NCBI GenBank assembly: GCA_030609125.1
Contig: JAUWCW010000134.1
Coordinates: forward strand, 1-5,947
From: JAUWCW01 sp030609125 [NCBI: Candidatus Rokuibacteriota bacterium]
GTDB taxonomy: Bacteria; JAUVQV01
Length of the DNA: 5,947 nucleotides
Direction: 5' to 3'
A program made the translations under genes and the position numbers. A model generated the notes under the pieces. The model was not told the origin of the DNA. It was given only the letters and a program-made list of their open reading frames with translations, and ran no database searches. Below, one piece after another: positions 1 to 5,637 of the stretch (positions are counted from its first letter, which is position 1; the number at the start of each line of letters is the position of its first letter).

Positions 1-2
1 GC

Positions 3-557
3 CTCACACCGCTGGACCTCCGCTTCCGGGCGGAGCAGGCCGACACCTTTTCCCTGGACGTCCGGGCGACCTGGCTCTTTGGCCTCGTGGAGAAGAGGTT
101 CCGCACCGGTGGAAGAACCGGGAAGCGGGCTTCAGCCGATCACAGGACGTCCAGCCGGGGGCGAGCAGAGACGAAGACCGCCGGAGGCAGGAGGCGCGCC
201 CTTCTCGCGGCGCTGGGAACATCCGGATTTTCGGCCAGGCTCCTCCGGCTCGCCGGCGACCTGCTCCGCTCCCTTCTCCCTCAGGACGTATCCGTCAGGA
301 TTGAAGGAGGCCTGGAGGATCCGGCCGCCACCGGCATGGCCTGCGCCGCCGTCGCCGCTCTCTCGCCCGGCCTGCGGGGCATCCCGCACCTTCGCATCGA
401 GTGGCGCCCCGACTTCAACCGCCGCGACCTGACGGGTGAAGCGGCGGCGGAGTTCCGCCTCGTGCCGGCAAAGATCATCTGGCCATGCGCACGATTCCTC
501 TGCCACCCGACGACAATCAGGGCCCTGAGAGCAGCGGCCAGGGAGAAGCGCGGGTGA
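3..557 (+). CDS. DUF2953-like protein, 5' end outside window (partial)
   Basis: The frame is open from the left edge to a TGA at 555-557, giving 184 residues without the true start. A GTG at 87 lies inside the conserved part and is not a convincing start. The fragment opens with a beta-strand-like stretch ending in 'TWLFGL' (residues 23-28), followed by a basic, low-complexity linker (about 30-65), a short hydrophobic helix, and then 'EGGLEDPAATG' (about 101-111) and a 'PDF' element further on. This order (LFGL, charged variable loop, G-x-x-DPA-x-TG, Pdf) is what I associate with DUF2953, the family of B. subtilis YtfI, usually about 200-230 residues long. The biochemical function of that family is unknown. 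The stop overlaps the GTG of the next gene by four bases, suggesting co-transcription. The family call is from memory of motifs and is moderate; that it is a real coding gene is likelier. Confidence 0.66.
   Translation, partial: LTPLDLRFRAEQADTFSLDVRATWLFGLVEKRFRTGGRTGKRASADHRTSSRGRAETKTAGGRRRALLAALGTSGFSARLLRLAGDLLRSLLPQDVSVRIEGGLEDPAATGMACAAVAALSPGLRGIPHLRIEWRPDFNRRDLTGEAAAEFRLVPAKIIWPCARFLCHPTTIRALRAAAREKRG
542..545 (+). promoter_or_regulatory. ribosome-binding site favouring GTG 554 start
   Basis: GGAG lies eight bases before GTG 554, inside the end of the DUF2953-like gene. The alternative ATG at 485 has no comparable purine-rich site, so this decides the start in favour of 554. Confidence 0.45.
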
Positions 558-826
558 TTGTTCAGCGAGCCGGGAGTCCGGTGAAGGTCGGGGAGCTGGT
601 CATCATCCCCCTGGAGAGAATGAGCCTCACCGCGTCGGGGAAAAGCGACGGTCTGCGGGGATACGCCTTCCTGTATCCGGCAGGCGTCGCCGTTCTTTCC
701 CGCGCGGGCGTGGAGGTGCTGAACGAGAGAGGGGAGCGGGTCCCGACGGAAGCCTGCCTGGAAAAGACCAGGGGACTGCGGGAGGCGATCACTTCTTCTT
801 TTCGCCCTTATTCTTCTCCTCGATAA
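554..826 (+). CDS. small GerW/YtfJ-like protein
   Basis: This 90-residue protein starts at GTG 554, which overlaps the upstream stop as GTGA and has GGAG at 542-545 with an 8-base spacer. An ATG at 485 in the same frame would add 23 residues, but it overlaps the upstream gene by 73 bases, has no visible ribosome-binding site, and adds only a polar, Pro/Gln/Gly-rich leader. The core reads 'GSPVKVGELVIIPLERMSL', then a short polar stretch, then 'GYAFLYPAGVAVLSRAGVEV'. This resembles the GerW (YtfJ) pattern: G-[DS]-P, a 'viiPv' strand, and a later hydrophobic strand with 'Gv.vl'. It lacks the glycine-rich central segment common in that family, so it is a divergent member at best. YtfJ in Bacillus is tied to spore germination, but relatives occur in non-spore-formers with unknown roles. 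The last 38 bases overlap the end of phoU on the other strand. Confidence 0.58.
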   Translation: MIVQRAGSPVKVGELVIIPLERMSLTASGKSDGLRGYAFLYPAGVAVLSRAGVEVLNERGERVPTEACLEKTRGLREAITSSFRPYSSPR

Positions 827-1499
827 TACTCATGTGGCGGATATCCTTGCCCTTGACCATGAAGATCACCATCTCGGCGATGTTCGTGGCGTGATCGGCC
901 ATCCGTTCCAGGTACTTGGAGATGAATGTCAGGCGTGTCGCCCGGGTGATGGTCTTGGGGTCCTCCAGCATGAAGGTCAGAAGCTCCCGGAAGACCTGCT
1001 CATTGAGGTTGTCCACCACGTCGTCACGGGCGGTGACCTGCGTGGCCAGCTGATCGTCCCGCCTGAGAAACGCCTCCAGTGAATCCCTGATCATCGACGT
1101 GGTGGCCTCGGCCATTTTCGGCAGGTCCAGATAGGGCTTGAGTTGGGGCTCCTTGTTGAGCTCCAGGGTCCTCTCGGCGATGTTGACGCACAGATCGCCC
1201 ACACGCTCCAGGTCGGTGGTCACCTTCAGGGCCAGGGTGATGAACCGCAGGTCGCTCGCCGCGGGCTGACGCAGGGCGATGATGTTGAGGGACATCTCGT
1301 CGATTTCCACCTCGAGGCGGTTGATCTCGTGGTCGAACTCGATCATCTCCCTGGCGAGATCCGAATCCCTCTCCACCAGAGCTTGCATGGTCTGGTCGAT
1401 CATGTCGACGAGGCGATTGCCCATGGCCAGGATCTTCTCCCGCAGGGCCTTGAGCTCCCTCTCGTACTGTTTGCTGATGTGCCTCGCGTTCGTGGGCAT
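789..1499 (-). CDS. phoU: PhoU, phosphate signalling regulator
   Basis: This 236-residue, highly helical, charged cytoplasmic protein has the two tandem three-helix repeats of PhoU. The metal-binding E-x-x-x-D motif appears in each repeat: 'DLERVGD' (E98/D102) and 'YLERMAD' (E198/D202), exactly 100 residues apart and each followed by 'NIAE'. In known systems PhoU binds metal clusters, contacts PstB and the PhoR sensor, and keeps the Pho regulon off when phosphate is plentiful. Length is near the family norm (about 215-240). The ATG start is well supported by GGAGG at 1505-1509 with a 5-base spacer, in the 18-base gap after the second pstB. It is the last gene of the operon, its usual place. 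The C-terminus ends in a lysine/glutamate-rich tail (last 10 residues). Its final 38 bases overlap the convergent small gene; no intrinsic terminator is visible beyond it. Confidence 0.96.
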   Translation of the reverse strand: MPTNARHISKQYERELKALREKILAMGNRLVDMIDQTMQALVERDSDLAREMIEFDHEINRLEVEIDEMSLNIIALRQPAASDLRFITLALKVTTDLERVGDLCVNIAERTLELNKEPQLKPYLDLPKMAEATTSMIRDSLEAFLRRDDQLATQVTARDDVVDNLNEQVFRELLTFMLEDPKTITRATRLTFISKYLERMADHATNIAEMVIFMVKGKDIRHMSIIEEKNKGEKKK

Positions 1500-1504
1500 A
1501 GCTT

Positions 1505-1509
1505 CCTCC
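1505..1509 (-). promoter_or_regulatory. strong ribosome-binding site of phoU
   Basis: GGAGG on the minus strand, five bases before the phoU ATG. It is one of the best Shine-Dalgarno matches in the operon and sits at its only non-overlapping, gapped junction (18 bases), which may allow phoU to be translated independently of the pstB genes. Confidence 0.6.
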
Positions 1510-1517
1510 CCCCCGCC

Positions 1518-2273
1518 TTATCCGAACCGGCCGGTGATGTAGTCTTCCGTCATCTTGTTGGCGGGCTTGGTGAAAATGGTTTTCGTTCTGTTGAATTCTA
1601 TCAGACGACCGAGGTAGAAAAAACCCGATTCGTCGGAAATGCGGGCGGCCTGCTGCATGTTGTGGGTGACGACGACTATGGTGTAGTTCTTCTTCAGCTC
1701 CAGCATCAGCTCCTCGACACGCAGCGTCGAGATCGGGTCGAGGGCCGAACAGGGCTCGTCCATCAGCAGCACTTCGGGCTCCACCGCCGCCAGGCGCGCG
1801 ATGCACAGGCGCTGCTGCTGCTCGCTGGTGAGAGTGAGAGCGCTGCGCTTCAGGTCGTCCTTGAGCTCGTCCCAGAGGTGGACCGCCTGGAGGCTCCGCT
1901 CCACCACCCCCTCCAGGGTCCCCTTGTCCCGGACCCCGTGCACCCTGGGGCCGTAGGTTATGTTGTCGTGAATGCTCAGGGGAAAGGGGTTCGGCCTCTG
2001 AAAGACCATGCCCACCCGCTTGCGCAGCTTGATCAGCTTGTAGCCCGGCTGATAGATGTCCTCCCCGTCCAGAAGGACCTGTCCTTCCACTCTCGTGCCG
2101 TCCACCAGGTCGTTCATACGATCGAGTGTCTTGAGAAGGGTGGTCTTGCCGCATCCCGACGGCCCGATGAAGGCCGTTATCCGGTGCTCCTTGATCCGCA
2201 GGCCCACTTCGTGGAGGGCCTGGAAGTCCCCGTAGAAGACGCTGAGGTTCTTCACCTCGATCTTGGCGGGCAT
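1518..2273 (-). CDS. pstB: second phosphate ABC transporter ATPase (PstB2), altered signature motif
   Basis: This 251-residue ABC ATPase would drive PstC-PstA from the cytoplasmic side. It has an A-loop Tyr14, Walker A 'GPSGCGKTT' (37-45), Q-loop 'MVFQRPNPFP' with Gln92, Walker B 'VLLMDEP' with Asp172 and catalytic Glu173, D-loop 'SALDP', and switch His204 in 'VVTHNMQQA'. The PstB-specific 'QQQRLCIAR' block and the C-terminal 'DYITGRFG' identify it as PstB rather than another ABC ATPase. What is odd is the ABC signature: it reads LTSEQ (148-152) where PstB normally has LSGGQ, so both central residues that contact the ATP gamma-phosphate across the dimer are changed. Start ATG 2273 directly abuts the TAG of the first pstB (zero gap), with an AAGG about nine bases upstream. 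It is a paralogue of the preceding gene and probably its heterodimer partner. A homodimer would have two altered signatures and may be weak. Confidence 0.94.
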   Translation of the reverse strand: MPAKIEVKNLSVFYGDFQALHEVGLRIKEHRITAFIGPSGCGKTTLLKTLDRMNDLVDGTRVEGQVLLDGEDIYQPGYKLIKLRKRVGMVFQRPNPFPLSIHDNITYGPRVHGVRDKGTLEGVVERSLQAVHLWDELKDDLKRSALTLTSEQQQRLCIARLAAVEPEVLLMDEPCSALDPISTLRVEELMLELKKNYTIVVVTHNMQQAARISDESGFFYLGRLIEFNRTKTIFTKPANKMTEDYITGRFG

Positions 2274-3062
2274 CTAGCCGAACCTTCCCGATATGTAGTC
2301 GTCCGTTCTGCGGTCGCGGGGAACGGTGAAGATCTGTTTCGTCCTGCCGTACTCCACCAGCTCTCCCATGAGAAAGTACGCCGCCTTGTCGGAAACCCGG
2401 GCGGCCTGCTTGGTATTGTTCGTCACGATGATGATGGTGTACTTGCTCTTCAGCTCGCTCAAGGCCTCCTCGATCTTGAGGGTCGAAATGGGATCGAGCC
2501 CCGAACAGGGCTCGTCGAGAAGAATGACCTCGGGGTCGAGCGCCAGCGTCCTGGCTATGCAGAGGCGCTGCTGCTGCCCGCCGGAGAGGCGCAGCGCCGA
2601 GGTGCCGAGCCGGTCCTTGACCTCGTCCCAGAGAATGGCCGAGCGGAGGCCGAATTCCACCAGCTCGTCGAGTTTCTTCCTGCCCCGGACGCCGTGGAGC
2701 TTCGGGCCGTAGGCGACGTTCTCGTAGATGCTCCGCGGCAGGGGGACGGGCACGTCGAAGACCATCCCCACGCGACGCCGCAGGTCGTCGGGATCGATCT
2801 CGCCGGAGAAAATGTCTGCCCCGTCGAGGGTTATCGACCCCTTCCGGGACGTACCGGGAAGGGCATCCACCATCCGGTTCAGACACCGCAGCAGGGTGCT
2901 CTTGCCGCTCTGCGCGGGTCCCATGATCCCGAGGATCTCGTTCCTCATGACCGACAGGTTGATGTTCTCCAGCGCGACGCTTCCGCCCTGATAGGCAAAG
3001 CCGAAGCCCTTCACGCGGATCTTCTCCACCTGACCTCCCGTTGCGCCGGGGTCTTCGCTCAC
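2274..3062 (-). CDS. pstB: first phosphate ABC transporter ATPase (PstB1), Q-loop and switch-His replaced
   Basis: This 262-residue PstB-family ATPase has an A-loop Tyr24, Walker A 'GPAQSGKST' (48-56), an intact signature 'LSGGQQQRLCIAR' (159-171), Walker B 'VILLDEP' with Asp183 and Glu184, D-loop 'SGLDP', and the C-terminus 'DYISGRFG'. Two hallmark residues are missing. The Q-loop reads 'MVFDVPVPLP', with Asp103 for Gln, and the switch region reads 'IVTNNTKQA', with Asn215 for His. I checked both codons on the DNA (GAC at 2754-2756 and AAC at 2418-2420). The intact Walker B glutamate argues against simple decay. Start chosen: GTG 3062, overlapping the pstA stop as GTGA, with GAGGA at 3070-3074. 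The alternative GTG 3029 has GGGAGG four bases upstream and would give 251 residues, the same length as its paralogue, so the start is not settled. The role is probably the partner subunit of the second PstB in one transporter. Confidence 0.93.
   Translation of the reverse strand: MSEDPGATGGQVEKIRVKGFGFAYQGGSVALENINLSVMRNEILGIMGPAQSGKSTLLRCLNRMVDALPGTSRKGSITLDGADIFSGEIDPDDLRRRVGMVFDVPVPLPRSIYENVAYGPKLHGVRGRKKLDELVEFGLRSAILWDEVKDRLGTSALRLSGGQQQRLCIARTLALDPEVILLDEPCSGLDPISTLKIEEALSELKSKYTIIIVTNNTKQAARVSDKAAYFLMGELVEYGRTKQIFTVPRDRRTDDYISGRFG
3034..3039 (-). promoter_or_regulatory. alternative ribosome-binding site inside pstB1 5' end
   Basis: GGGAGG on the minus strand lies four bases before GTG 3029. 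It competes with the GAGGA at 3070-3074 that serves GTG 3062, so the first PstB may start at either codon and the leading 11 residues are uncertain. Confidence 0.35.
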
Positions 3063-3898
3063 GAGTACTTCCTCATGATGCGGTGCATCATCCAGTAGGC
3101 CAGAGTATTGATGGTGAGAATGGCGATTATCAGGGCCGCCGCCGTCCCGTAGGCCATGCCGAAGGCGTCGGTCTCGGTGGCCAGAATATAGAAATGGACC
3201 GCCAGAGTCCGCCCGGAAGCGAAGATTGAGGTCGGCGTCCCAAGGGCCGACCCGGCGGTGAAAATGACCGCCGCCGTCTCTCCGATGCATCGGCCCACGC
3301 TCAGCATGATACCCGTCACAATTCCCGGGAGGGCGCCGGGAAGGACCACCCTGGTCACCGTCTGCCACCGGGTGCCTCCGAGAGAGGTGCTCACGTCACG
3401 CCGGTTCTGGGGCACGGCGATTATCGCCTCCTCACTGGTGCGGATGATCGTCGGCAGGACCATGATGGCCAGGGTCAGCCCGCCCGACAGGATCGACCAG
3501 CCGAGTTTGAGAAAGAGCACGAAAGTGATGAAGCCGAAGAGGCCGAGGATGATGGAGGGGATGCCGGCGAGGCACTCGGCGGCGAAACGCACCACCCGCG
3601 TGGCCGCCGTCTCCCGGGTGTACTCGGTCAGGTAGATGGCCGTCCCCACTCCGAGCGGCGTAGCGATGGCGAGAGCCACGACGGTGATAAAGACGGTGCT
3701 CACGATGAAGGGGAAGATGCCGCCGCCCCGGCCGGCATCGACGGCGCCCGTCGACAGGAACTCCCACCCGAGCACGGGCAGCCCCTTCAGGAGAACATAG
3801 GTGATGATGAAAACGAGGATCGACACCGTCAGGGCCGTGAGAGAAACGAGGACCCACCTGACGAGCTTCTGGGAAAGGGCGGGGTCGAGGCGAATCAT
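3059..3898 (-). CDS. pstA: phosphate ABC transporter permease PstA
   Basis: This 279-residue integral membrane protein forms half of the phosphate channel with PstC. It shows about six hydrophobic segments: 15-37, 62-90, a pair around 108-155, one around 195-215, and one near the C-terminus. It carries the binding-protein-dependent permease (EAA) loop, 'SLGGTRWQTVTRVVLPGA', which docks on the ATPase. The 'GRCIGETAAV' element matches the GR-x-x-GE motif shared by PstA and PstC, whose Arg/Glu positions have been implicated in phosphate transport in E. coli. The 'LAGIPSIILGLFGF' segment is also characteristic. Length is close to the family norm (about 280-300). The ATG overlaps the pstC stop as ATGA, and its own stop overlaps GTG 3062 of the first pstB. 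Assignment as PstA rather than PstC rests on the sequence style and on the canonical S-C-A-B order. Confidence 0.95.
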   Translation of the reverse strand: MIRLDPALSQKLVRWVLVSLTALTVSILVFIITYVLLKGLPVLGWEFLSTGAVDAGRGGGIFPFIVSTVFITVVALAIATPLGVGTAIYLTEYTRETAATRVVRFAAECLAGIPSIILGLFGFITFVLFLKLGWSILSGGLTLAIMVLPTIIRTSEEAIIAVPQNRRDVSTSLGGTRWQTVTRVVLPGALPGIVTGIMLSVGRCIGETAAVIFTAGSALGTPTSIFASGRTLAVHFYILATETDAFGMAYGTAAALIIAILTINTLAYWMMHRIMRKYS

Positions 3899-4752
3899 CG
3901 GATCCGCTTCTTTCTCGTCATGCTGGCGACGAGGTTGAGAACCATGATCATCACGAAGAGGACGACCCCCGTCGCAAAGAGCGCCTCCTGGTGATCGCCG
4001 GAGGCGTAGGCCAGCTCGATACCGATGTTGGAAGTCAACGTCCTGATGGAGTCAAGGATCGAGCCGGGGAAAGCAACGGCGTTGCCGGTCACCATGATGA
4101 CCGCCATGGTTTCGCCGATGGCCCGTCCCATGCCGAGAATGACGGCCGTTACGATCCCGGACCGGGCCGCCTTTAGAACTACCATGCTGACGGTTTGAGT
4201 GGTCGTGGCCCCGAGGGCTATGGAGCCCTCCCGGTAGGATTGCGGCACCGCCTCGAGGACGTCGATGGAGATGCTGATGATCGTCGGCAGGATCATGATG
4301 CCGAGGATGATTGATCCCGCCAGGAGCGACAGGCCCGGGCCGCCGAGGTGCACCCTGATGAGGGGCACCAGCAGGATGACGCCGAGAAACCCGTAGACGA
4401 CGGAGGGGATGCCGGCGAGGAGCTCGATGGCGGGCTTGAGAATCCGCCTGACCTTCGGCTTCGAAAACTCGACGAGGAAGACGGCGCAGGAGAGCCCCAG
4501 GGGGACGCCGATGACGAGCGCCCCGCCCGTCACGAGCAGGGAGCCTACCACCATGGGGAGGATCCCGAACTCGCCCTTCGTGGGACGCCATTCGACGCCT
4601 CCCAGGATCGTTCCCAGGCCTTCCCGGAAGATGAAGGGGAGCCCCTCCTTGAAGATGAAGAAGGTGATGATGAAGAGGATGGCGATGGAGGAGTACGCTA
4701 TTACGAGAAGACCCTTCTCGATGAGCTTCTCCATCGACCGTGCGCGGCTCAC
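3895..4752 (-). CDS. pstC: phosphate ABC transporter permease PstC
   Basis: This 285-residue inner-membrane permease pairs with PstA. The first membrane segment is at about 15-34, followed by a periplasmic loop with 'GVEWRPTKGEFGILP', a PstC hallmark, and five further hydrophobic segments. 'ELLAGIPSVVYGFLGV' and the EAA loop 'SIALGATTTQTVSMVVLKAA' are clear, and 'GMGRAIGETMAV' holds the GR-x-x-GE residues implicated in transport in E. coli. The start is a GTG at 4752 that overlaps the pstS stop as GTGA and follows a G-rich site (GGGGG) four bases upstream. An ATG six codons later (4734) is possible but has no visible ribosome-binding site. It overlaps pstA at its end (ATGA). Nothing in the protein departs from the family. 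Confidence 0.95.
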   Translation of the reverse strand: MSRARSMEKLIEKGLLVIAYSSIAILFIITFFIFKEGLPFIFREGLGTILGGVEWRPTKGEFGILPMVVGSLLVTGGALVIGVPLGLSCAVFLVEFSKPKVRRILKPAIELLAGIPSVVYGFLGVILLVPLIRVHLGGPGLSLLAGSIILGIMILPTIISISIDVLEAVPQSYREGSIALGATTTQTVSMVVLKAARSGIVTAVILGMGRAIGETMAVIMVTGNAVAFPGSILDSIRTLTSNIGIELAYASGDHQEALFATGVVLFVMIMVLNLVASMTRKKRIR

Positions 4753-5558
4753 TGTCCCCCCGGAATGAGCCCCTCGGAGGAGAGAAGCTCCTGCCCCCTG
4801 GGCCCCATGATGAAATCGATAAAGGCCTTCGCCGTTCCCGTCGGCTCTTCCCGGGAAAGAAAGAGGAAGGGACGGGACAGCTTGTACTGCCCGTCCATGA
4901 TCTGCCGGCGGGTGGCCTCGGCGCCGTCCACCGCCAGGGCCCGCACCCGATCGTCCACGAGGCCGAGAGAGATGTACCCGATAGACGCCGGGTCGCGGGC
5001 GATGATCTCCCGGACGGCGCCGTTGGACGCCTGCACCAGGGCCCGCAGGGAAATCTCCCGATCGCCCATGACCATCTCCTCGAAGGCCCCCCTGGTCCCG
5101 GAACCTTCTTCCCGGGCGACAAAATGAATGGTGCCCCCCTCACCGCCTATTTCCTTCCAACTCTTGTAGTCGCCGGCAAAAATTCCCGCCACCTCGGCCC
5201 GCGAAAGACCGCGAAGGGGGTTGTCCCTGTGAACGATGACGGCGATGCCGTCGGAGGCGATGGCCGTCTCGTGGAGCCCCTTTTCCTTCTCTTTCAGGTT
5301 CCGGGAGGACATGCCGATCTGGGCAGCGCCGTTCTGGGCCGCCCGGATGCCCGCCGACGATCCGCCGCCCTGAATGTTGATGTTGAACTCCGGATGCCCG
5401 GCCATGAATTCCTCGGCGAGCATCTCCGCGAAGGGCTGGATCGACGTCGAACCCGCCACGGTCATGACGCCGCCGGCGGCATTCGGGTCGGCGCGCTGGC
5501 AGGCAGCAGCGGAAAGAAGGCAGGCTGCGAAAACAAGGATGGCCGCCGTGCGGAACAT
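4749..5558 (-). CDS. pstS: phosphate-binding lipoprotein PstS
   Basis: This 269-residue secreted solute-binding protein captures phosphate for PstC-PstA. It begins with a basic, then hydrophobic signal and a lipobox 'SAAAC' (Cys20), so it is probably lipid-anchored after signal peptidase II cleavage. Phosphate-binding loops are visible: 'AGSTSIQP' (35-42), 'GGGSSAGI' (64-71), 'IGMSSR' (81-86) and 'REEGSGTRGAF' (149-159), the last matching the Arg plus SGT contacts of known PstS proteins. 'SNGAVREII' and 'SIGYISLG' are further family marks. The start ATG 5558 is chosen because it gives a clean signal peptide and has GGAG at 5567-5570 eight bases upstream. The frame stays open to 5621, with another ATG at 5585, but those starts lack a ribosome-binding site and put a charged stretch before the signal. 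It is the first gene after the candidate Pho box and overlaps pstC by four bases. Confidence 0.95.
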   Translation of the reverse strand: MFRTAAILVFAACLLSAAACQRADPNAAGGVMTVAGSTSIQPFAEMLAEEFMAGHPEFNINIQGGGSSAGIRAAQNGAAQIGMSSRNLKEKEKGLHETAIASDGIAVIVHRDNPLRGLSRAEVAGIFAGDYKSWKEIGGEGGTIHFVAREEGSGTRGAFEEMVMGDREISLRALVQASNGAVREIIARDPASIGYISLGLVDDRVRALAVDGAEATRRQIMDGQYKLSRPFLFLSREEPTGTAKAFIDFIMGPRGQELLSSEGLIPGGQ

Positions 5559-5566
5559 CCTGTGGG

Positions 5567-5570
5567 CTCC
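5567..5570 (-). promoter_or_regulatory. ribosome-binding site of pstS
   Basis: GGAG on the minus strand, eight bases before ATG 5558. It fixes the pstS start downstream of the earlier in-frame ATG at 5585, which is preceded by a pyrimidine-rich stretch. Confidence 0.6.
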
Positions 5571-5594
5571 GTCTTGACATTCCATTTCAGGAGA

Positions 5595-5600
5595 ACGATA
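5595..5600 (-). promoter_or_regulatory. candidate -10 element of the pst promoter
   Basis: TATCGT on the minus strand matches four of six positions of TATAAT. It begins nine bases after the last TTAACA repeat, the spacing expected when a Pho box replaces the -35 element. It would place transcription start near 5588 and give a leader of roughly 30 bases before pstS. Weak on its own; supported by position. Confidence 0.38.
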
Positions 5601-5609
5601 GCGCCCCGA

Positions 5610-5637
5610 TGTTAAGTTCACGTTAAGAAGCGGTTAT
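5610..5637 (-). promoter_or_regulatory. candidate Pho box: three 11-bp-periodic TTAAC-type repeats
   Basis: On the minus strand three six-base units follow one another at exactly 11-bp steps: ATAACC (5637-5632), TTAACG (5626-5621) and TTAACA (5615-5610). The last two extend to CTTAACGT and CTTAACAT. The 11-bp periodicity is that of PhoB/PhoP response-regulator sites, and TTAACA with 5-bp spacers is the Bacillus-type PhoP consensus. The array overlaps the last codons and stop of the kinase gene and lies about 50 bases before pstS. The expected regulator is the partner of the kinase, outside the window. The match is by eye, without a genome-wide background. Confidence 0.6.

Noticed and set aside
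419-447. Inverted repeat CCGCCGC / GCGGCGG with a 15-base loop as a terminator
   Set aside because: It has no T-run on either side and lies inside the DUF2953-like coding region; GC-rich codons explain it.
757-772. Small hairpin CCTGG / CCAGG just downstream of phoU as a terminator of the pst operon
   Set aside because: The stem is only five base pairs, there is no T-run after it on the minus strand, and it lies in the coding part of the convergent gene.
1024-2886. Long minus-strand open frame (about 620 codons) in another frame through phoU and the pstB genes
   Set aside because: Its translation is Arg/Gly/Pro/His-rich low-complexity sequence, typical of an out-of-frame reading of GC-rich genes.
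1518-3062. One of the two pstB copies as a pseudogene
   Set aside because: Both frames are intact and full length, with Walker A, Walker B, catalytic Glu and PstB-specific C-termini kept; the substitutions are confined to particular functional motifs and are complementary.
1143-3098. Very long plus-strand open frame (about 650 codons) antisense to phoU and both pstB genes
   Set aside because: It lies wholly opposite well-identified genes, has no recognisable domain or ribosome-binding site, and long antisense frames are expected in GC-rich coding DNA.
3063-3368. Upstream extension of the first pstB frame into pstA
   Set aside because: The extra residues are an out-of-frame reading of pstA and resemble no ABC ATPase N-terminus; GTG starts at 3062 or 3029 give normal PstB lengths.
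5559-5621. Longer pstS beginning at 5621 or 5585
   Set aside because: These starts lack a ribosome-binding site, would put a charged leader before the lipoprotein signal, and run through the candidate promoter.
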